A stretch of DNA of 64,000 bases from DASXYG01 sp036502625 (GTDB taxonomy: Bacteria > Actinomycetota > Actinomycetes > Streptosporangiales > Streptosporangiaceae): the NCBI GenBank assembly GCA_036502625.1, contig DASXYG010000070.1:1-64000 (forward strand). The letters run 5' to 3'. Positions 33,853 to 41,587 of this stretch are shown piece by piece (positions within the stretch are counted from its first letter, which is position 1; every line of letters begins with the position of its first letter). The notes under the pieces were generated by a model, which had not been told where the DNA came from, made no database searches, and saw only the letters and a program-made list of their open reading frames with translations. Made by a program: the position numbers and the translations under genes.

Positions 33853-35304
33853 ATGGGACGAGAGCCGACCAGCACCATCCTGATCGACGGAGAATGGCGT
33901 ACGGCCGCCGGCGGCGCGTCCTTCGCCGTCACCGATCCGGCGACCGGTGCGGTGATCGGGCAGGCGGCGGACGGCGGCCGTGCCGACACCGAGGCCGCGA
34001 TCGCCGCCGCCGGCCGCGCCCTGCCGGCATGGGCGGCGGCCACGGCGTACCAGCGCGCCGCGGTGCTCGCCAAGGCCGACGCGATCATGCGCGAGCGGCG
34101 GCGGGAGCTGGCCGCGCTGATGACCCGCGAGCAGGGCAAACCGCTCAAGATGGCGTTCAACGAGGTCGGTTACGCGGCGGACTTCCTGGCCTGGTTCGCC
34201 GAGGAGGCCAAGCGGATCGGCGGCGTCACGATCCCGTCCGCGCGCGCCGACCAGCGTTTCCTCACGATGCGCCAGCCCGTCGGCGTCGTCGCGGCGATCA
34301 CGCCGTGGAACTATCCGATCTCGATGCTCACCCGCAAGCTCGGCCCGGCGCTCGCGGCCGGGTGCACCGCGGTGCTCAAGCCGGCCGAGCAGACGCCGCT
34401 GTGCGCGGTGGCCACGCTGGAGGTGCTGCTCGACGCGGGCGTGCCGGCGGGCGTCGTCAACCTGGTTACGACGTCGCGGCCGGCCGAGGTCGGCGACGTC
34501 CTGCTCGACTCGCCGGCCGTACGGAAGCTGACCTTCACCGGCTCCACGGCCGTCGGCAAGCGGCTCACCGCCCGCGCGGGCGCGACGCTGAAGCGGGTGT
34601 CGGTGGAGCTCGGCGGCCACGCGCCGTTCCTGGTGTTCGCCGACGCCGATCCCGTACACGCCGCCAAGGGCGCCGCGCTGGTGAAGTTCCTGAACACCGG
34701 CCAGGCGTGCATCAGCCCGAACCGGATCTACGTGCACCGGTCGGTCTACGACGCGTTCGTCGATGCCTTCGACCAGCGCGTACGCAGGCTCACCGTCGGA
34801 GCGGGCGACACCGACGGCGTCTCGGTCGGCCCGCTGATCGACGAGCGCGCCGTCGCGAAGATGGCGGCCCAGGTCGCCGACGCCCGGGAGAAGGGCGCCC
34901 GGGTGGTCGCCGGCGGCGCGCGGCTGACGGTCGACGGCCTCGGCGGCACGACGTTCTTCGCGCCGACGCTGCTCGCCGACGTCACCGCCGACATGCTGGT
35001 CTCCCGCGAGGAGACGTTCGGGCCGATCGCCGCGGTCGCGCCGTTCGACACCGAGGACGAGGTCGTCGCGCGGGCGAACGACACCGAGTACGGGCTGGCG
35101 GCGTACGTCTACACCGGGGACCTGTCCACGGCCATCCGGGTGACGGAGAGGCTGCGGTTCGGGATCGTCGGCGTCAACGACATCAACCCCACGTCCGCGG
35201 CCGCGCCGTTCGGCGGCGTGAAGGCGAGCGGGCTCGGCCGCGAGGGCGGATACGCGGGCATCGACGAGTACCTGGACACCAAGCTCGTCGGCATCTCGGT
35301 CTGA
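33853..35304 (+). CDS. NAD(P)-dependent aldehyde dehydrogenase (succinate-semialdehyde-type)
   Basis: 483 residues. Catalytic elements are N153 in ITPWNYPISM, the general base E252 in VELGGHAPF and the nucleophile C286 in NTGQACISPN, all in the expected order. It oxidises an aldehyde to the acid, which the upstream acyl-CoA synthetase could then activate. A GGGCCGGGG-type site precedes the ATG. The family includes succinate-semialdehyde and other semialdehyde dehydrogenases; the exact substrate cannot be assigned. Confidence 0.9.
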   Translation: MGREPTSTILIDGEWRTAAGGASFAVTDPATGAVIGQAADGGRADTEAAIAAAGRALPAWAAATAYQRAAVLAKADAIMRERRRELAALMTREQGKPLKMAFNEVGYAADFLAWFAEEAKRIGGVTIPSARADQRFLTMRQPVGVVAAITPWNYPISMLTRKLGPALAAGCTAVLKPAEQTPLCAVATLEVLLDAGVPAGVVNLVTTSRPAEVGDVLLDSPAVRKLTFTGSTAVGKRLTARAGATLKRVSVELGGHAPFLVFADADPVHAAKGAALVKFLNTGQACISPNRIYVHRSVYDAFVDAFDQRVRRLTVGAGDTDGVSVGPLIDERAVAKMAAQVADAREKGARVVAGGARLTVDGLGGTTFFAPTLLADVTADMLVSREETFGPIAAVAPFDTEDEVVARANDTEYGLAAYVYTGDLSTAIRVTERLRFGIVGVNDINPTSAAAPFGGVKASGLGREGGYAGIDEYLDTKLVGISV

Positions 35305-35340
35305 GGCCGGTGCGATCCCACCGCGGAGGTCGGCCCGGAG

Positions 35341-35574
35341 GTGCTGCGCGGGATCTCCACACTCGCCGCGAAGATCGAGATGTACGAGGCGGCCCGCCGG
35401 GCGGTCGAGGTGAGCATCCCGCGGCTCGGGGTGGCCATGCGGGAGGGCGCGGCCATCGAAGTGCGGCCGGTCAGGGCGGGGTCAGGGCGCCGCGTAGTAC
35501 GTGCTCGCGCAGGAAGGAGTGCACCCGCCGCAGGCTCGCGCGCTGATGGGCCTGGTACGGCACCCACACGATGA
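35341..35574 (+). CDS. Doubtful small ORF or gene remnant
   Basis: A protein-like stretch follows the aldehyde dehydrogenase in the same frame (35305 onward, reading about ISTLAAKIEMYEAARRAVEV then PRLGVAMREGAAIEV). A GTG start at 35341 has a GGAGG some 13 bases upstream. It then runs antisense through the end of the tandem-TetR gene, where it looks like shadow sequence. The first ~45 residues could be a remnant of a lost gene or a real small protein. Function unknown. Confidence 0.25.
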   Translation: MLRGISTLAAKIEMYEAARRAVEVSIPRLGVAMREGAAIEVRPVRAGSGRRVVRARAGRSAPAAGSRADGPGTAPTR

Positions 35575-36730
35575 CGCGCAGCAGGCCGGCGAGGTCCTTG
35601 GGCGGGCAGATCTGCCGGACCCCGCCGGTGCGCTGCCCCCGCTCCAGGACGGCGGCGAGGACGGCGAGCCGGTCGGCGGTCTGGGAGAGGTACTTCTGCG
35701 TCGGCAGGTGGTTCTCCTGATGCCGTTTCCAGGTCACGGCCATCATCCGGAACTCGTCGTGGAACCGGCGGTTGGCGTGCGCGGTGACGTACGCCACGGC
35801 GTCGATCGTCTCGGCCTCGCTGCCGGCCGGGCTGGTGAGCGCGGCCCGCAGCGCCGCGTCGAGCTGGCCGGCGTAGCTCTCGACGATCTCGGTGAAGATC
35901 GATTCCTTGGAGTCGATCCGGCGGTACAGGGTGCCCATCCGCACGCCGGACGCGGCGGCGATGTCGCGGATCGTGGTGGCGTCGTAGCCGCGGCGGGCGA
36001 ACTCCCGGCGCGCCGCGGCCACGATCTGCGACCGGGTGTCCGTACCGTCAACGCCGGGGGTCCAGTTCGCGATCTCGGCCTTGGCCGCGGCCAGCGGGAC
36101 CGAGGCGTCGAGCGTGGCGTCGTCGGGGCAGTCGACGACGACGCCGTGCAGCAGGGTGTCGCAGGCCAGCTCGGCCAGGTGCGCGGCCTCCAGATCCGAC
36201 GGTTCGCCGGTCGACGTGTTGACGGAAAGGGCCTCGAAGGCCCACGTCAGCATGCCGGGGTCGAAGCCCGGGTTGACCGGCAGGCCGGCCAGGCCGTTGA
36301 CCGCGGAGCGCCACACGCGGTGCAGGGCCGCCGGATGGTGGTTCATCGCCGTGCGGAGCCGGTCGCTTGCCACCGTCGGCGCGTCGTACACGCGGAGCTG
36401 GACGGCGGCCGCGTGGCGCCGGCCGGCCTCGGCGACGGCCGCGATGAGGTCCCTGACGCGTTCCTCGGGCGGGAGCCCGGCGCGGTCCGGCGCCCGCATC
36501 CGCACCGCCAGCGCGGCGAGCTCATCGTTGAAGGCCTGCGCCAGCTCGACGGCGATGGACTCCTTGGCGTCGAAATGGTGGTAAAGGCTGCCGGGCAGAA
36601 TGCCCACAGCCTGCGCGATGTCGCTCATCGTCGTGGCGGCGTAGCCCTTCGCGAGGAAGAGTGCGCTCGCCGCCCGGCGGATCTCGTCGGTGCGGGCGCT
36701 ACCGCCGGACGGAGCCTCGGTTGACTCCAT
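35471..36730 (-). CDS. Tandem TetR regulator (second copy)
   Basis: 419 residues from the ATG at 36730 (GGGGGAAC before it). Two complete TetR units: helix-turn-helix one at about residues 12-60 (SLYHHFDAKESIA), helix-turn-helix two at about 240-285 (TLYRRIDSKESIF), each followed by a helical domain. It is a paralogue of the protein at 11611-12891; the first-domain recognition helices are almost identical (ILPGSLYHHF versus ILAGSLYHHF). It lies downstream of two acyl-CoA dehydrogenases in the same direction, so the unit probably encodes its own repressor acting at the 39236 element. Confidence 0.87.
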   Translation of the reverse strand: MESTEAPSGGSARTDEIRRAASALFLAKGYAATTMSDIAQAVGILPGSLYHHFDAKESIAVELAQAFNDELAALAVRMRAPDRAGLPPEERVRDLIAAVAEAGRRHAAAVQLRVYDAPTVASDRLRTAMNHHPAALHRVWRSAVNGLAGLPVNPGFDPGMLTWAFEALSVNTSTGEPSDLEAAHLAELACDTLLHGVVVDCPDDATLDASVPLAAAKAEIANWTPGVDGTDTRSQIVAAARREFARRGYDATTIRDIAAASGVRMGTLYRRIDSKESIFTEIVESYAGQLDAALRAALTSPAGSEAETIDAVAYVTAHANRRFHDEFRMMAVTWKRHQENHLPTQKYLSQTADRLAVLAAVLERGQRTGGVRQICPPKDLAGLLRVIVWVPYQAHQRASLRRVHSFLREHVLRGALTPP

Positions 36731-36803
36731 GTTCCCCGTCGCCCGGTCGGATCTATTCTTTGATCTCATCCGGATTCTACCGCCCGCGCTGGGCGTTCGC
36801 CGG

Positions 36804-38039
36804 TCAGTTCGGGCCGCGCTTGACGTCCCGGTACGGCACACCGCGGTCGGCGGCGTACTCGCGGGGCATCCCCAGGACCCGCTCGCTGATGATGTTGCGC
36901 GCCATTTCCGTACTGCCGCCGCCCAGGCTCGCGCCCTGCCGGGACAGGTACCGCAGGCCGGCCTGGCCGAGGCCGGCGTCGTCGGCCGACGACCCGGTGA
37001 CGGCGGCCGCGCCGGCGATCCGCATCGCCGCGTCGTACTGCGCCCACATCCGCTCCGCCGCGAACAGCCGCGGGATCGAACCGGCCGAAGGCTCCATCGC
37101 CCCGGACGCGATCGCCGCGCCGATCCGGCCGGCCACCTGCTCCGCGACCACGTCCATGATCCGTACGCGGGCGAGCTCGTCGCGCACCACCGGATCGTCC
37201 GGCCGGCCGGTGCGCCGCGCGATGTCGAGCAGCCGGGGACCCTGCGTGCCAGGCCGCATGCGCGTGCCGCTGATGTACGGCGAGCCGCCGCCCATCGAGT
37301 CGCGCTCGTGGAAGAGCTGCCGGGACGCGGTCGTCCAGCCGTCGTCCACGGCGCCCACGACGCTGTCGGCGGGCAGGCGCACGTCGTCGAAGTACACCTG
37401 GCAGAACTCGGCGGAGCCGTCGACCATCTGGATCCGGCGGATGGTCACGCCGGGCACCCGGGTCGGCATGGCGAACATCGTCAGGCCCGCGTGCTTGGTC
37501 AGGTCCCAGTTGGTCCGGGTCAGGCACAGGCCATAGTCGGCCGCGTACGCCGCGCTGCTCCAGATCTTCGCGCCGTTGACCACCCAGTCCCCGCCGTCGC
37601 GTTCGGCCCGGGTGATCACGCCGGCCAGGTCAGAGCCGCCACCGGGCTCGGACAGGAACTGGCACCAGACGTCCTCGCCGCTGATGATCCGGGGGATGTA
37701 CCGCCGCTTCAGCTCCTCCGAGCCCTGGTCGAGCAGCGTGGCCGCGCAGATCGAGAAGTCCGGGATGTTGAGCACGACCGGCATCTCGTACGCGGCGGCC
37801 TCCTCGTTGAACGCCCGCTGGTGCTCGCGCGTGAGGCCGAGCCCGCCGTACGCGGACGGGAAGCAGATGCCGGCGAACCCGCCGGCGTGCAGCAGCGCCT
37901 GTAGCTCGCGGGCGCGCCGCCACACCGCCTCGTCCGTCAGGCCCGCCGATGCCGCGCCGGCCGGCGGCAGGTTCTCCTTCAGCCACCGGCGGGCGCGCAG
38001 GCGGAAGCCCTCGACGGGTTCGGTGTCGGCGCTGCTCAT
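36804..38039 (-). CDS. Acyl-CoA dehydrogenase (subunit with FAD-binding C-terminus)
   Basis: 411 residues. The acyl-CoA dehydrogenase core is seen in QFLSEPGGGSDLAGVITRAE (about 133-152) and WVVNGAKIWSS, with a C-terminal LGGGSTEMARNIISERVLG segment that contacts FAD. Its start overlaps the stop of the upstream acyl-CoA dehydrogenase gene (ATGA). Such adjacent pairs form alpha2beta2 enzymes in actinobacterial steroid and bile acid side-chain beta-oxidation (ChsE-type). Likely role: first oxidation of a CoA-activated intermediate. Confidence 0.88.
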   Translation of the reverse strand: MSSADTEPVEGFRLRARRWLKENLPPAGAASAGLTDEAVWRRARELQALLHAGGFAGICFPSAYGGLGLTREHQRAFNEEAAAYEMPVVLNIPDFSICAATLLDQGSEELKRRYIPRIISGEDVWCQFLSEPGGGSDLAGVITRAERDGGDWVVNGAKIWSSAAYAADYGLCLTRTNWDLTKHAGLTMFAMPTRVPGVTIRRIQMVDGSAEFCQVYFDDVRLPADSVVGAVDDGWTTASRQLFHERDSMGGGSPYISGTRMRPGTQGPRLLDIARRTGRPDDPVVRDELARVRIMDVVAEQVAGRIGAAIASGAMEPSAGSIPRLFAAERMWAQYDAAMRIAGAAAVTGSSADDAGLGQAGLRYLSRQGASLGGGSTEMARNIISERVLGMPREYAADRGVPYRDVKRGPN

Positions 38040-39166
38040 GCGGCCCTCCCTGCCATGATCGCGGCGATCCTGCGCCGGTGCTCCTCCGGTGTGCCGTACA
38101 GGGCCCGGTCGCAGAGCACCCGGCGCAGGAACAGGTGCAGGTCGTGCTCCCAGGTGACGCCGAGGCCGCCGTGGAGCTGGACGAAGTCCTGGAGCATCTC
38201 CGGCGCCTTGTCGCCGACGTACGCCTTGGCCACGCCGACCAGTTCCGCGGCGTCGTCCGCCGCCGAGTCCAGCGCGCGTGCGGCCCCCCAGGTGGTCGCC
38301 TGGCAGGCCTCGTACCAGGTCTTGTCGTCGGCCATCCGGTGCTTCAGCGCCTGGTACGACGCGAGCGGCCGGCCGAACGTGTAGCGGTCGGACATCCAGG
38401 TGAGCGTGGTCGCGAACATGGCCGCGACGGCGCCGCACATCTCCGCGCAGGCCAGCGTCGCCGCGGTCAGCAGTTGCGCCTCGACGGCCGCCTCGGCGTC
38501 GGGGCCTTCGTGCACGACCGCCGCGGGCGTGACCGCGACGTCGACAAGGCCGACGCGGGCGAACGTGCGCGTCGCGTCGAGCGACCAGGTGGGGGCGACC
38601 GTCACGCCGGGGGCCGCGCGCGGCACGAGGACCTGGACGGGCCCGTCGGGCGAGCGGGCCGTGACCAGGAGGACGTCGGCCAGGTCGCCGTACTCGACCC
38701 GGTCCGCGGCCCCCGACACGACGTATCCGCCGCCGGGCGCGGGCCGCGCCGTGGTGGCGTCCGGCAGCGGCGCCCAGCCCTGGTCGGGCCGGTAGACGGC
38801 CCAGGTGGCCAGATGCTCGCCGGTGAGGATCTTGTCGATCTCCTCGGCGTGCGCGTCACCGGAGCGTACGAGGCCGGTGAGCACCGCGCTGGTGGACAGC
38901 AGCGGACCCGGCGCCCGATGCCGGCCGAGCTCCTCGGCGACCAGGCAGAGGTCGGCGACCGGCTCCCCGGAGACGGTGCCGCCGCCCAGCGACTCCGGGA
39001 CGGCCATGGCGGTCCAGCCCAGCTCGGCCGCCTGCGACCACCACGCCCGGTCGAACCCGCCGGCTTCCGCCTGCTCGCGCAGGCGCTCACCGGAGGCCGT
39101 CCGGTCGAGGAAGTCGCGCGTCGCGGCCAGGAAGGTCCGCTGATCGGGAGTGAGGCCGATGTCCAT
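38036..39166 (-). CDS. Acyl-CoA dehydrogenase (partner subunit)
   Basis: 376 residues from the ATG at 39166; an upstream in-frame start would overlap the control region. The N-terminal helical domain begins MDIGLTPDQRTFLAATRDFL and the C-terminus shows VQLHGGLGVTWEHDLHLFLRR, typical of the smaller subunit of heteromeric acyl-CoA dehydrogenases. The middle domain lacks a clear SEPxxGSD motif, so FAD/substrate contacts are likely completed by the partner. First gene of a minus-strand unit with the second dehydrogenase and the tandem TetR. Confidence 0.87.
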   Translation of the reverse strand: MDIGLTPDQRTFLAATRDFLDRTASGERLREQAEAGGFDRAWWSQAAELGWTAMAVPESLGGGTVSGEPVADLCLVAEELGRHRAPGPLLSTSAVLTGLVRSGDAHAEEIDKILTGEHLATWAVYRPDQGWAPLPDATTARPAPGGGYVVSGAADRVEYGDLADVLLVTARSPDGPVQVLVPRAAPGVTVAPTWSLDATRTFARVGLVDVAVTPAAVVHEGPDAEAAVEAQLLTAATLACAEMCGAVAAMFATTLTWMSDRYTFGRPLASYQALKHRMADDKTWYEACQATTWGAARALDSAADDAAELVGVAKAYVGDKAPEMLQDFVQLHGGLGVTWEHDLHLFLRRVLCDRALYGTPEEHRRRIAAIMAGRAA

Positions 39167-39235
39167 GAACCCGCCTTGCTCGATCGTGCCGGTGGGGTGG
39201 CGGCGTGTGCGGCGCCGCTTTTGAATCAAAGCATG

Positions 39236-39251
39236 GAACAAAAATTAGGTC
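39236..39251 (+). promoter_or_regulatory. Shared 16-bp catabolic element, copy e
   Basis: GAACAAAAATTAGGTC, between the divergent acyl-CoA dehydrogenase/tandem-TetR unit (start 39166) and the crotonase-P450 operon (start 39334). A single regulator bound here could act on both. The tandem TetR encoded in the left unit is the obvious candidate. Confidence 0.6.
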
Positions 39252-39333
39252 CAATGCCCCTTGTGACCTTGATCGCGCCGGACTAGCGTCACCGTCAGCC
39301 GCCTGGCGGGGAGACCGTAAAGGGAGACGACTC

Positions 39334-40116
39334 GTGGCATCGAAGGCGCCGTACTTCGACCGGTACCCGACCATCGCGTTCGAGCGTGACGACGACGGTG
39401 TGCTCGTGATGCGCCTGCACAGCGACGGCGGCCCGGTCGACTACGCGCCGCAGCACCACGAGGACTGGGTCGGCGCCTTCTCCGACGTCGGCCGCGACCC
39501 GGACAACCGGGTCGTCATCATCACCGGCACCGGCGACGCGTTCATCAACCGGATGTCGATGGAAGCCTGGGGCGCGAATCCGATGCGCTCGCCGGGGGAC
39601 TGGGAGTACATCCACCGCGAGGGCAAGCGCCTCATGCGCAACCTCATCGACATCGAGGCGCCGATGATCGGCGCGATCAACGGCCCCGCGACGATCCACG
39701 CCGAGCTCGCCGTCCTGTCCGACCTCACCGTCGCGTCCAGCACGGCGACGTTCGCCGACCTGCCGCACTTCCCGAACCACACGGTGCCCGGCGACGGCGC
39801 GCACATCGTGTGGACGGAGCTGCTGGGCAGCAACCGCGGCCGTTACTTCCTGATCACCGGCCAGATCCTGTCCGCCGAGGAGGCGCAGAGCCTCGGCGTC
39901 ATCAACGAGATCGTGCCGCCGGACCAGGTCCTGCCGCGCGCGCGTGAGCTGGCCCAGTTGTTCATCGGCAAGCCGCCGCTCATCGGCCGGTACACCCGCG
40001 CGGCCACCACGATGAAGTGGAAGCGCCTGTTCGACGAGGCCCTGGCGTACGGGCTGGCCCTCGAGGGCCTCGGCTCGCTGGAGTCGATCGCACTTTCGCA
40101 GCGGCAGAACGGCTGA
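39334..40116 (+). CDS. Crotonase-fold beta-diketone hydrolase, 6-oxocamphor hydrolase-like
   Basis: 260 residues from the GTG at 39334 with an AGGGAG site. Beyond the general crotonase fold it shows the stretch LPHFPNHTVPGDGAHIVW followed by LLGSNRGRYFLITGQ. It carries H122, H145 and D154 at the same positions that I recall for the catalytic residues of 6-oxocamphor hydrolase (CamK) of Rhodococcus. That enzyme cleaves a cyclic beta-diketone by a retro-Claisen reaction without CoA. It heads an operon with a mycofactocin-type SDR, a ferredoxin and a P450. Together these could hydroxylate, oxidise and open a ring. The assignment rests on remembered family features. Confidence 0.8.
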   Translation: MASKAPYFDRYPTIAFERDDDGVLVMRLHSDGGPVDYAPQHHEDWVGAFSDVGRDPDNRVVIITGTGDAFINRMSMEAWGANPMRSPGDWEYIHREGKRLMRNLIDIEAPMIGAINGPATIHAELAVLSDLTVASSTATFADLPHFPNHTVPGDGAHIVWTELLGSNRGRYFLITGQILSAEEAQSLGVINEIVPPDQVLPRARELAQLFIGKPPLIGRYTRAATTMKWKRLFDEALAYGLALEGLGSLESIALSQRQNG

Positions 40117-40143
40117 CATTTCCGTCCGAGGAGGGCCAGGCGC

Positions 40144-41004
40144 ATGGGTCGAGTCGAGGGCAAGGTCGCGTTCGTCACCGGCGCGGCCCGCGGGCAGGGG
40201 CGCAGCCACGCCGTACGGCTGGCCGAGGAGGGCGCCGACATCATCGCGGTCGACATGTGCCGGTCGCTGCCCACCGTGAAGTATCCGCTGGCCACCCCGG
40301 AGGATCTGCGGGAGACGGCGGAGCAGGTGGAGAAGCTGGACCGGCGGATCGTGACGGCCGAGGCGGACGTACGGGACCGCGCCGCGCTGGCCGCGGCCCT
40401 CGACCAGGGCGTCGCCGAGCTGGGCCGGCTTGACGTGGTGGTCGCGCAGGCGGGGATCGCCCCGATGACCGGCGAGCCGCCGACGCAGGCGTGGATCGAC
40501 GTGGTCGACACGAACCTGCTCGGCGTGATCAACGCGGTCCACGCGGCCCTGCCGCACCTGGACGACGGCGCGTCGATCATCGCGACGGGCTCGGTCGCGG
40601 CGTTCATGACGGGCATGGGCGTGGCCGAGCCCGGCAAGGACCCGGGCGGCGCCGGCTACTCCTACGCCAAGAGGTCGGTGGCGGCGTACGTCCACGAGCT
40701 GGCCACCAACCTGGGCCCGCGGATGATCCGCGTGAACGCGGTCCACCCGACCAACTGCGACACCGACATGCTGCAGAGCGCGCCGATGTACAAGGCGTTC
40801 CGGCCGGATCTGGAGAACCCGACGAAGGACGACGCGAAGCTCGCGTTCCCGGCGCAGCAGGCGATGCCGATCCCGTGGATCGACCCGGTCGACGTCAGCA
40901 ACGCGGTCGTCTACCTGGCCTCGGAGGAGTCGCGGTACGTCACCGGCATGCAGATGCGGATCGACGCCGGCTCGTACCTGAAGTTCCACGACTACCACGC
41001 CTGA
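40144..41004 (+). CDS. Mycofactocin-type short-chain dehydrogenase/reductase
   Basis: 286 residues. Rossmann motif TGAARGQGRSHAVRLAEEGAD (TGxxxGxG) near residue 12, an insertion around YPLATPEDLRETAEQVEKLDRR (about 45-70) typical of mycofactocin-coupled SDRs, the NxxG region VAQAGIAPM, catalytic serine in ATGSVAAF and the Y-x3-K of YSYAKRSV. These enzymes hold NAD tightly and pass hydride to mycofactocin. In this operon it probably oxidises the P450-made alcohol to a ketone for the oxocamphor-hydrolase-like enzyme. Confidence 0.88.
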   Translation: MGRVEGKVAFVTGAARGQGRSHAVRLAEEGADIIAVDMCRSLPTVKYPLATPEDLRETAEQVEKLDRRIVTAEADVRDRAALAAALDQGVAELGRLDVVVAQAGIAPMTGEPPTQAWIDVVDTNLLGVINAVHAALPHLDDGASIIATGSVAAFMTGMGVAEPGKDPGGAGYSYAKRSVAAYVHELATNLGPRMIRVNAVHPTNCDTDMLQSAPMYKAFRPDLENPTKDDAKLAFPAQQAMPIPWIDPVDVSNAVVYLASEESRYVTGMQMRIDAGSYLKFHDYHA

Positions 41005-41016
41005 AGGAGCGCGCCC

Positions 41017-41346
41017 GTGACGAAGGTACTGATGCTCGTGTGGACCAGCCCGGTGGACGGCCGCGACGAGGAGTTCCTGCACTGGTACGACACGGTGCAC
41101 ATCTCCGACATCCGGGCGGCGGTGGCGGGCGTGGGCGACGTCACGCGGTACCGGATGACCCGTGCCGGCGACGATCCGTCGCGCTACCTCACCGTGTACG
41201 AGCTGGCGGACGCGGACCCGGCGGCCGTCACGAAGGCGCTCGGGGAGGCGGCGGGCTCGGGGCGCATGGAGATGTCGCCGGCGATGGACATGACCGGCCA
41301 CCCGCCGGTCGTCGAGTTCTACGTACCGGCCGAGGACGGGATGTGA
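41017..41346 (+). CDS. EthD-like dimeric alpha-beta barrel protein
   Basis: 109 residues from a GTG. It has the ferredoxin-like barrel pattern with FLHWYDTVHISDI (similar to the W-Y-x-x-V-H of EthD proteins) and a C-terminal MDMTGHPPVVEFYVP. Small proteins of this class accompany P450s in ether and terpenoid degradation and are thought to assist or sequester reactive products. The position between the SDR and the ferredoxin/P450 supports a role in the same pathway; enzymatic activity is not certain. Confidence 0.75.
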   Translation: MTKVLMLVWTSPVDGRDEEFLHWYDTVHISDIRAAVAGVGDVTRYRMTRAGDDPSRYLTVYELADADPAAVTKALGEAAGSGRMEMSPAMDMTGHPPVVEFYVPAEDGM

Positions 41347-41359
41347 AGGTGAGTCGCCG

Positions 41360-41551
41360 ATGAAGGTGCGCGTCAATCCGGAGATCTGCCAGGGGCACAC
41401 GCTGTGCGCGATGACCGCCCCGGACCTGTTCGACCTCCGCGACGAGGACGGCCATTCGTACGCGATCAGTGAGGACGTGCCGCCGGAGAAGGAGGAGCTG
41501 GCCGCCGAGGCCGTCCGTTCCTGTCCGGAGCAGGCGATCGAACGGTTCTGA
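41360..41551 (+). CDS. [3Fe-4S] ferredoxin, P450 redox partner
   Basis: 63 residues. C-x5-C at ICQGHTLCAM and the late SCPEQAI cysteine match small P450-associated ferredoxins. It lies 36 bases upstream of the P450 start, so it is the likely direct electron donor. An independent reductase is not adjacent, but the NuoF-like protein at 17104 could supply it. Confidence 0.9.
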   Translation: MKVRVNPEICQGHTLCAMTAPDLFDLRDEDGHSYAISEDVPPEKEELAAEAVRSCPEQAIERF

Positions 41552-41587
41552 CCGGCCATACCGACCGATGCTTTGGGGCTGCGAAAC

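Noticed and set aside
31276..34737. A 1153-codon open frame on the minus strand
   Set aside because: It is antisense to the acyl-CoA synthetase and aldehyde dehydrogenase genes, both with intact catalytic motifs. Composition matches shadow sequence.
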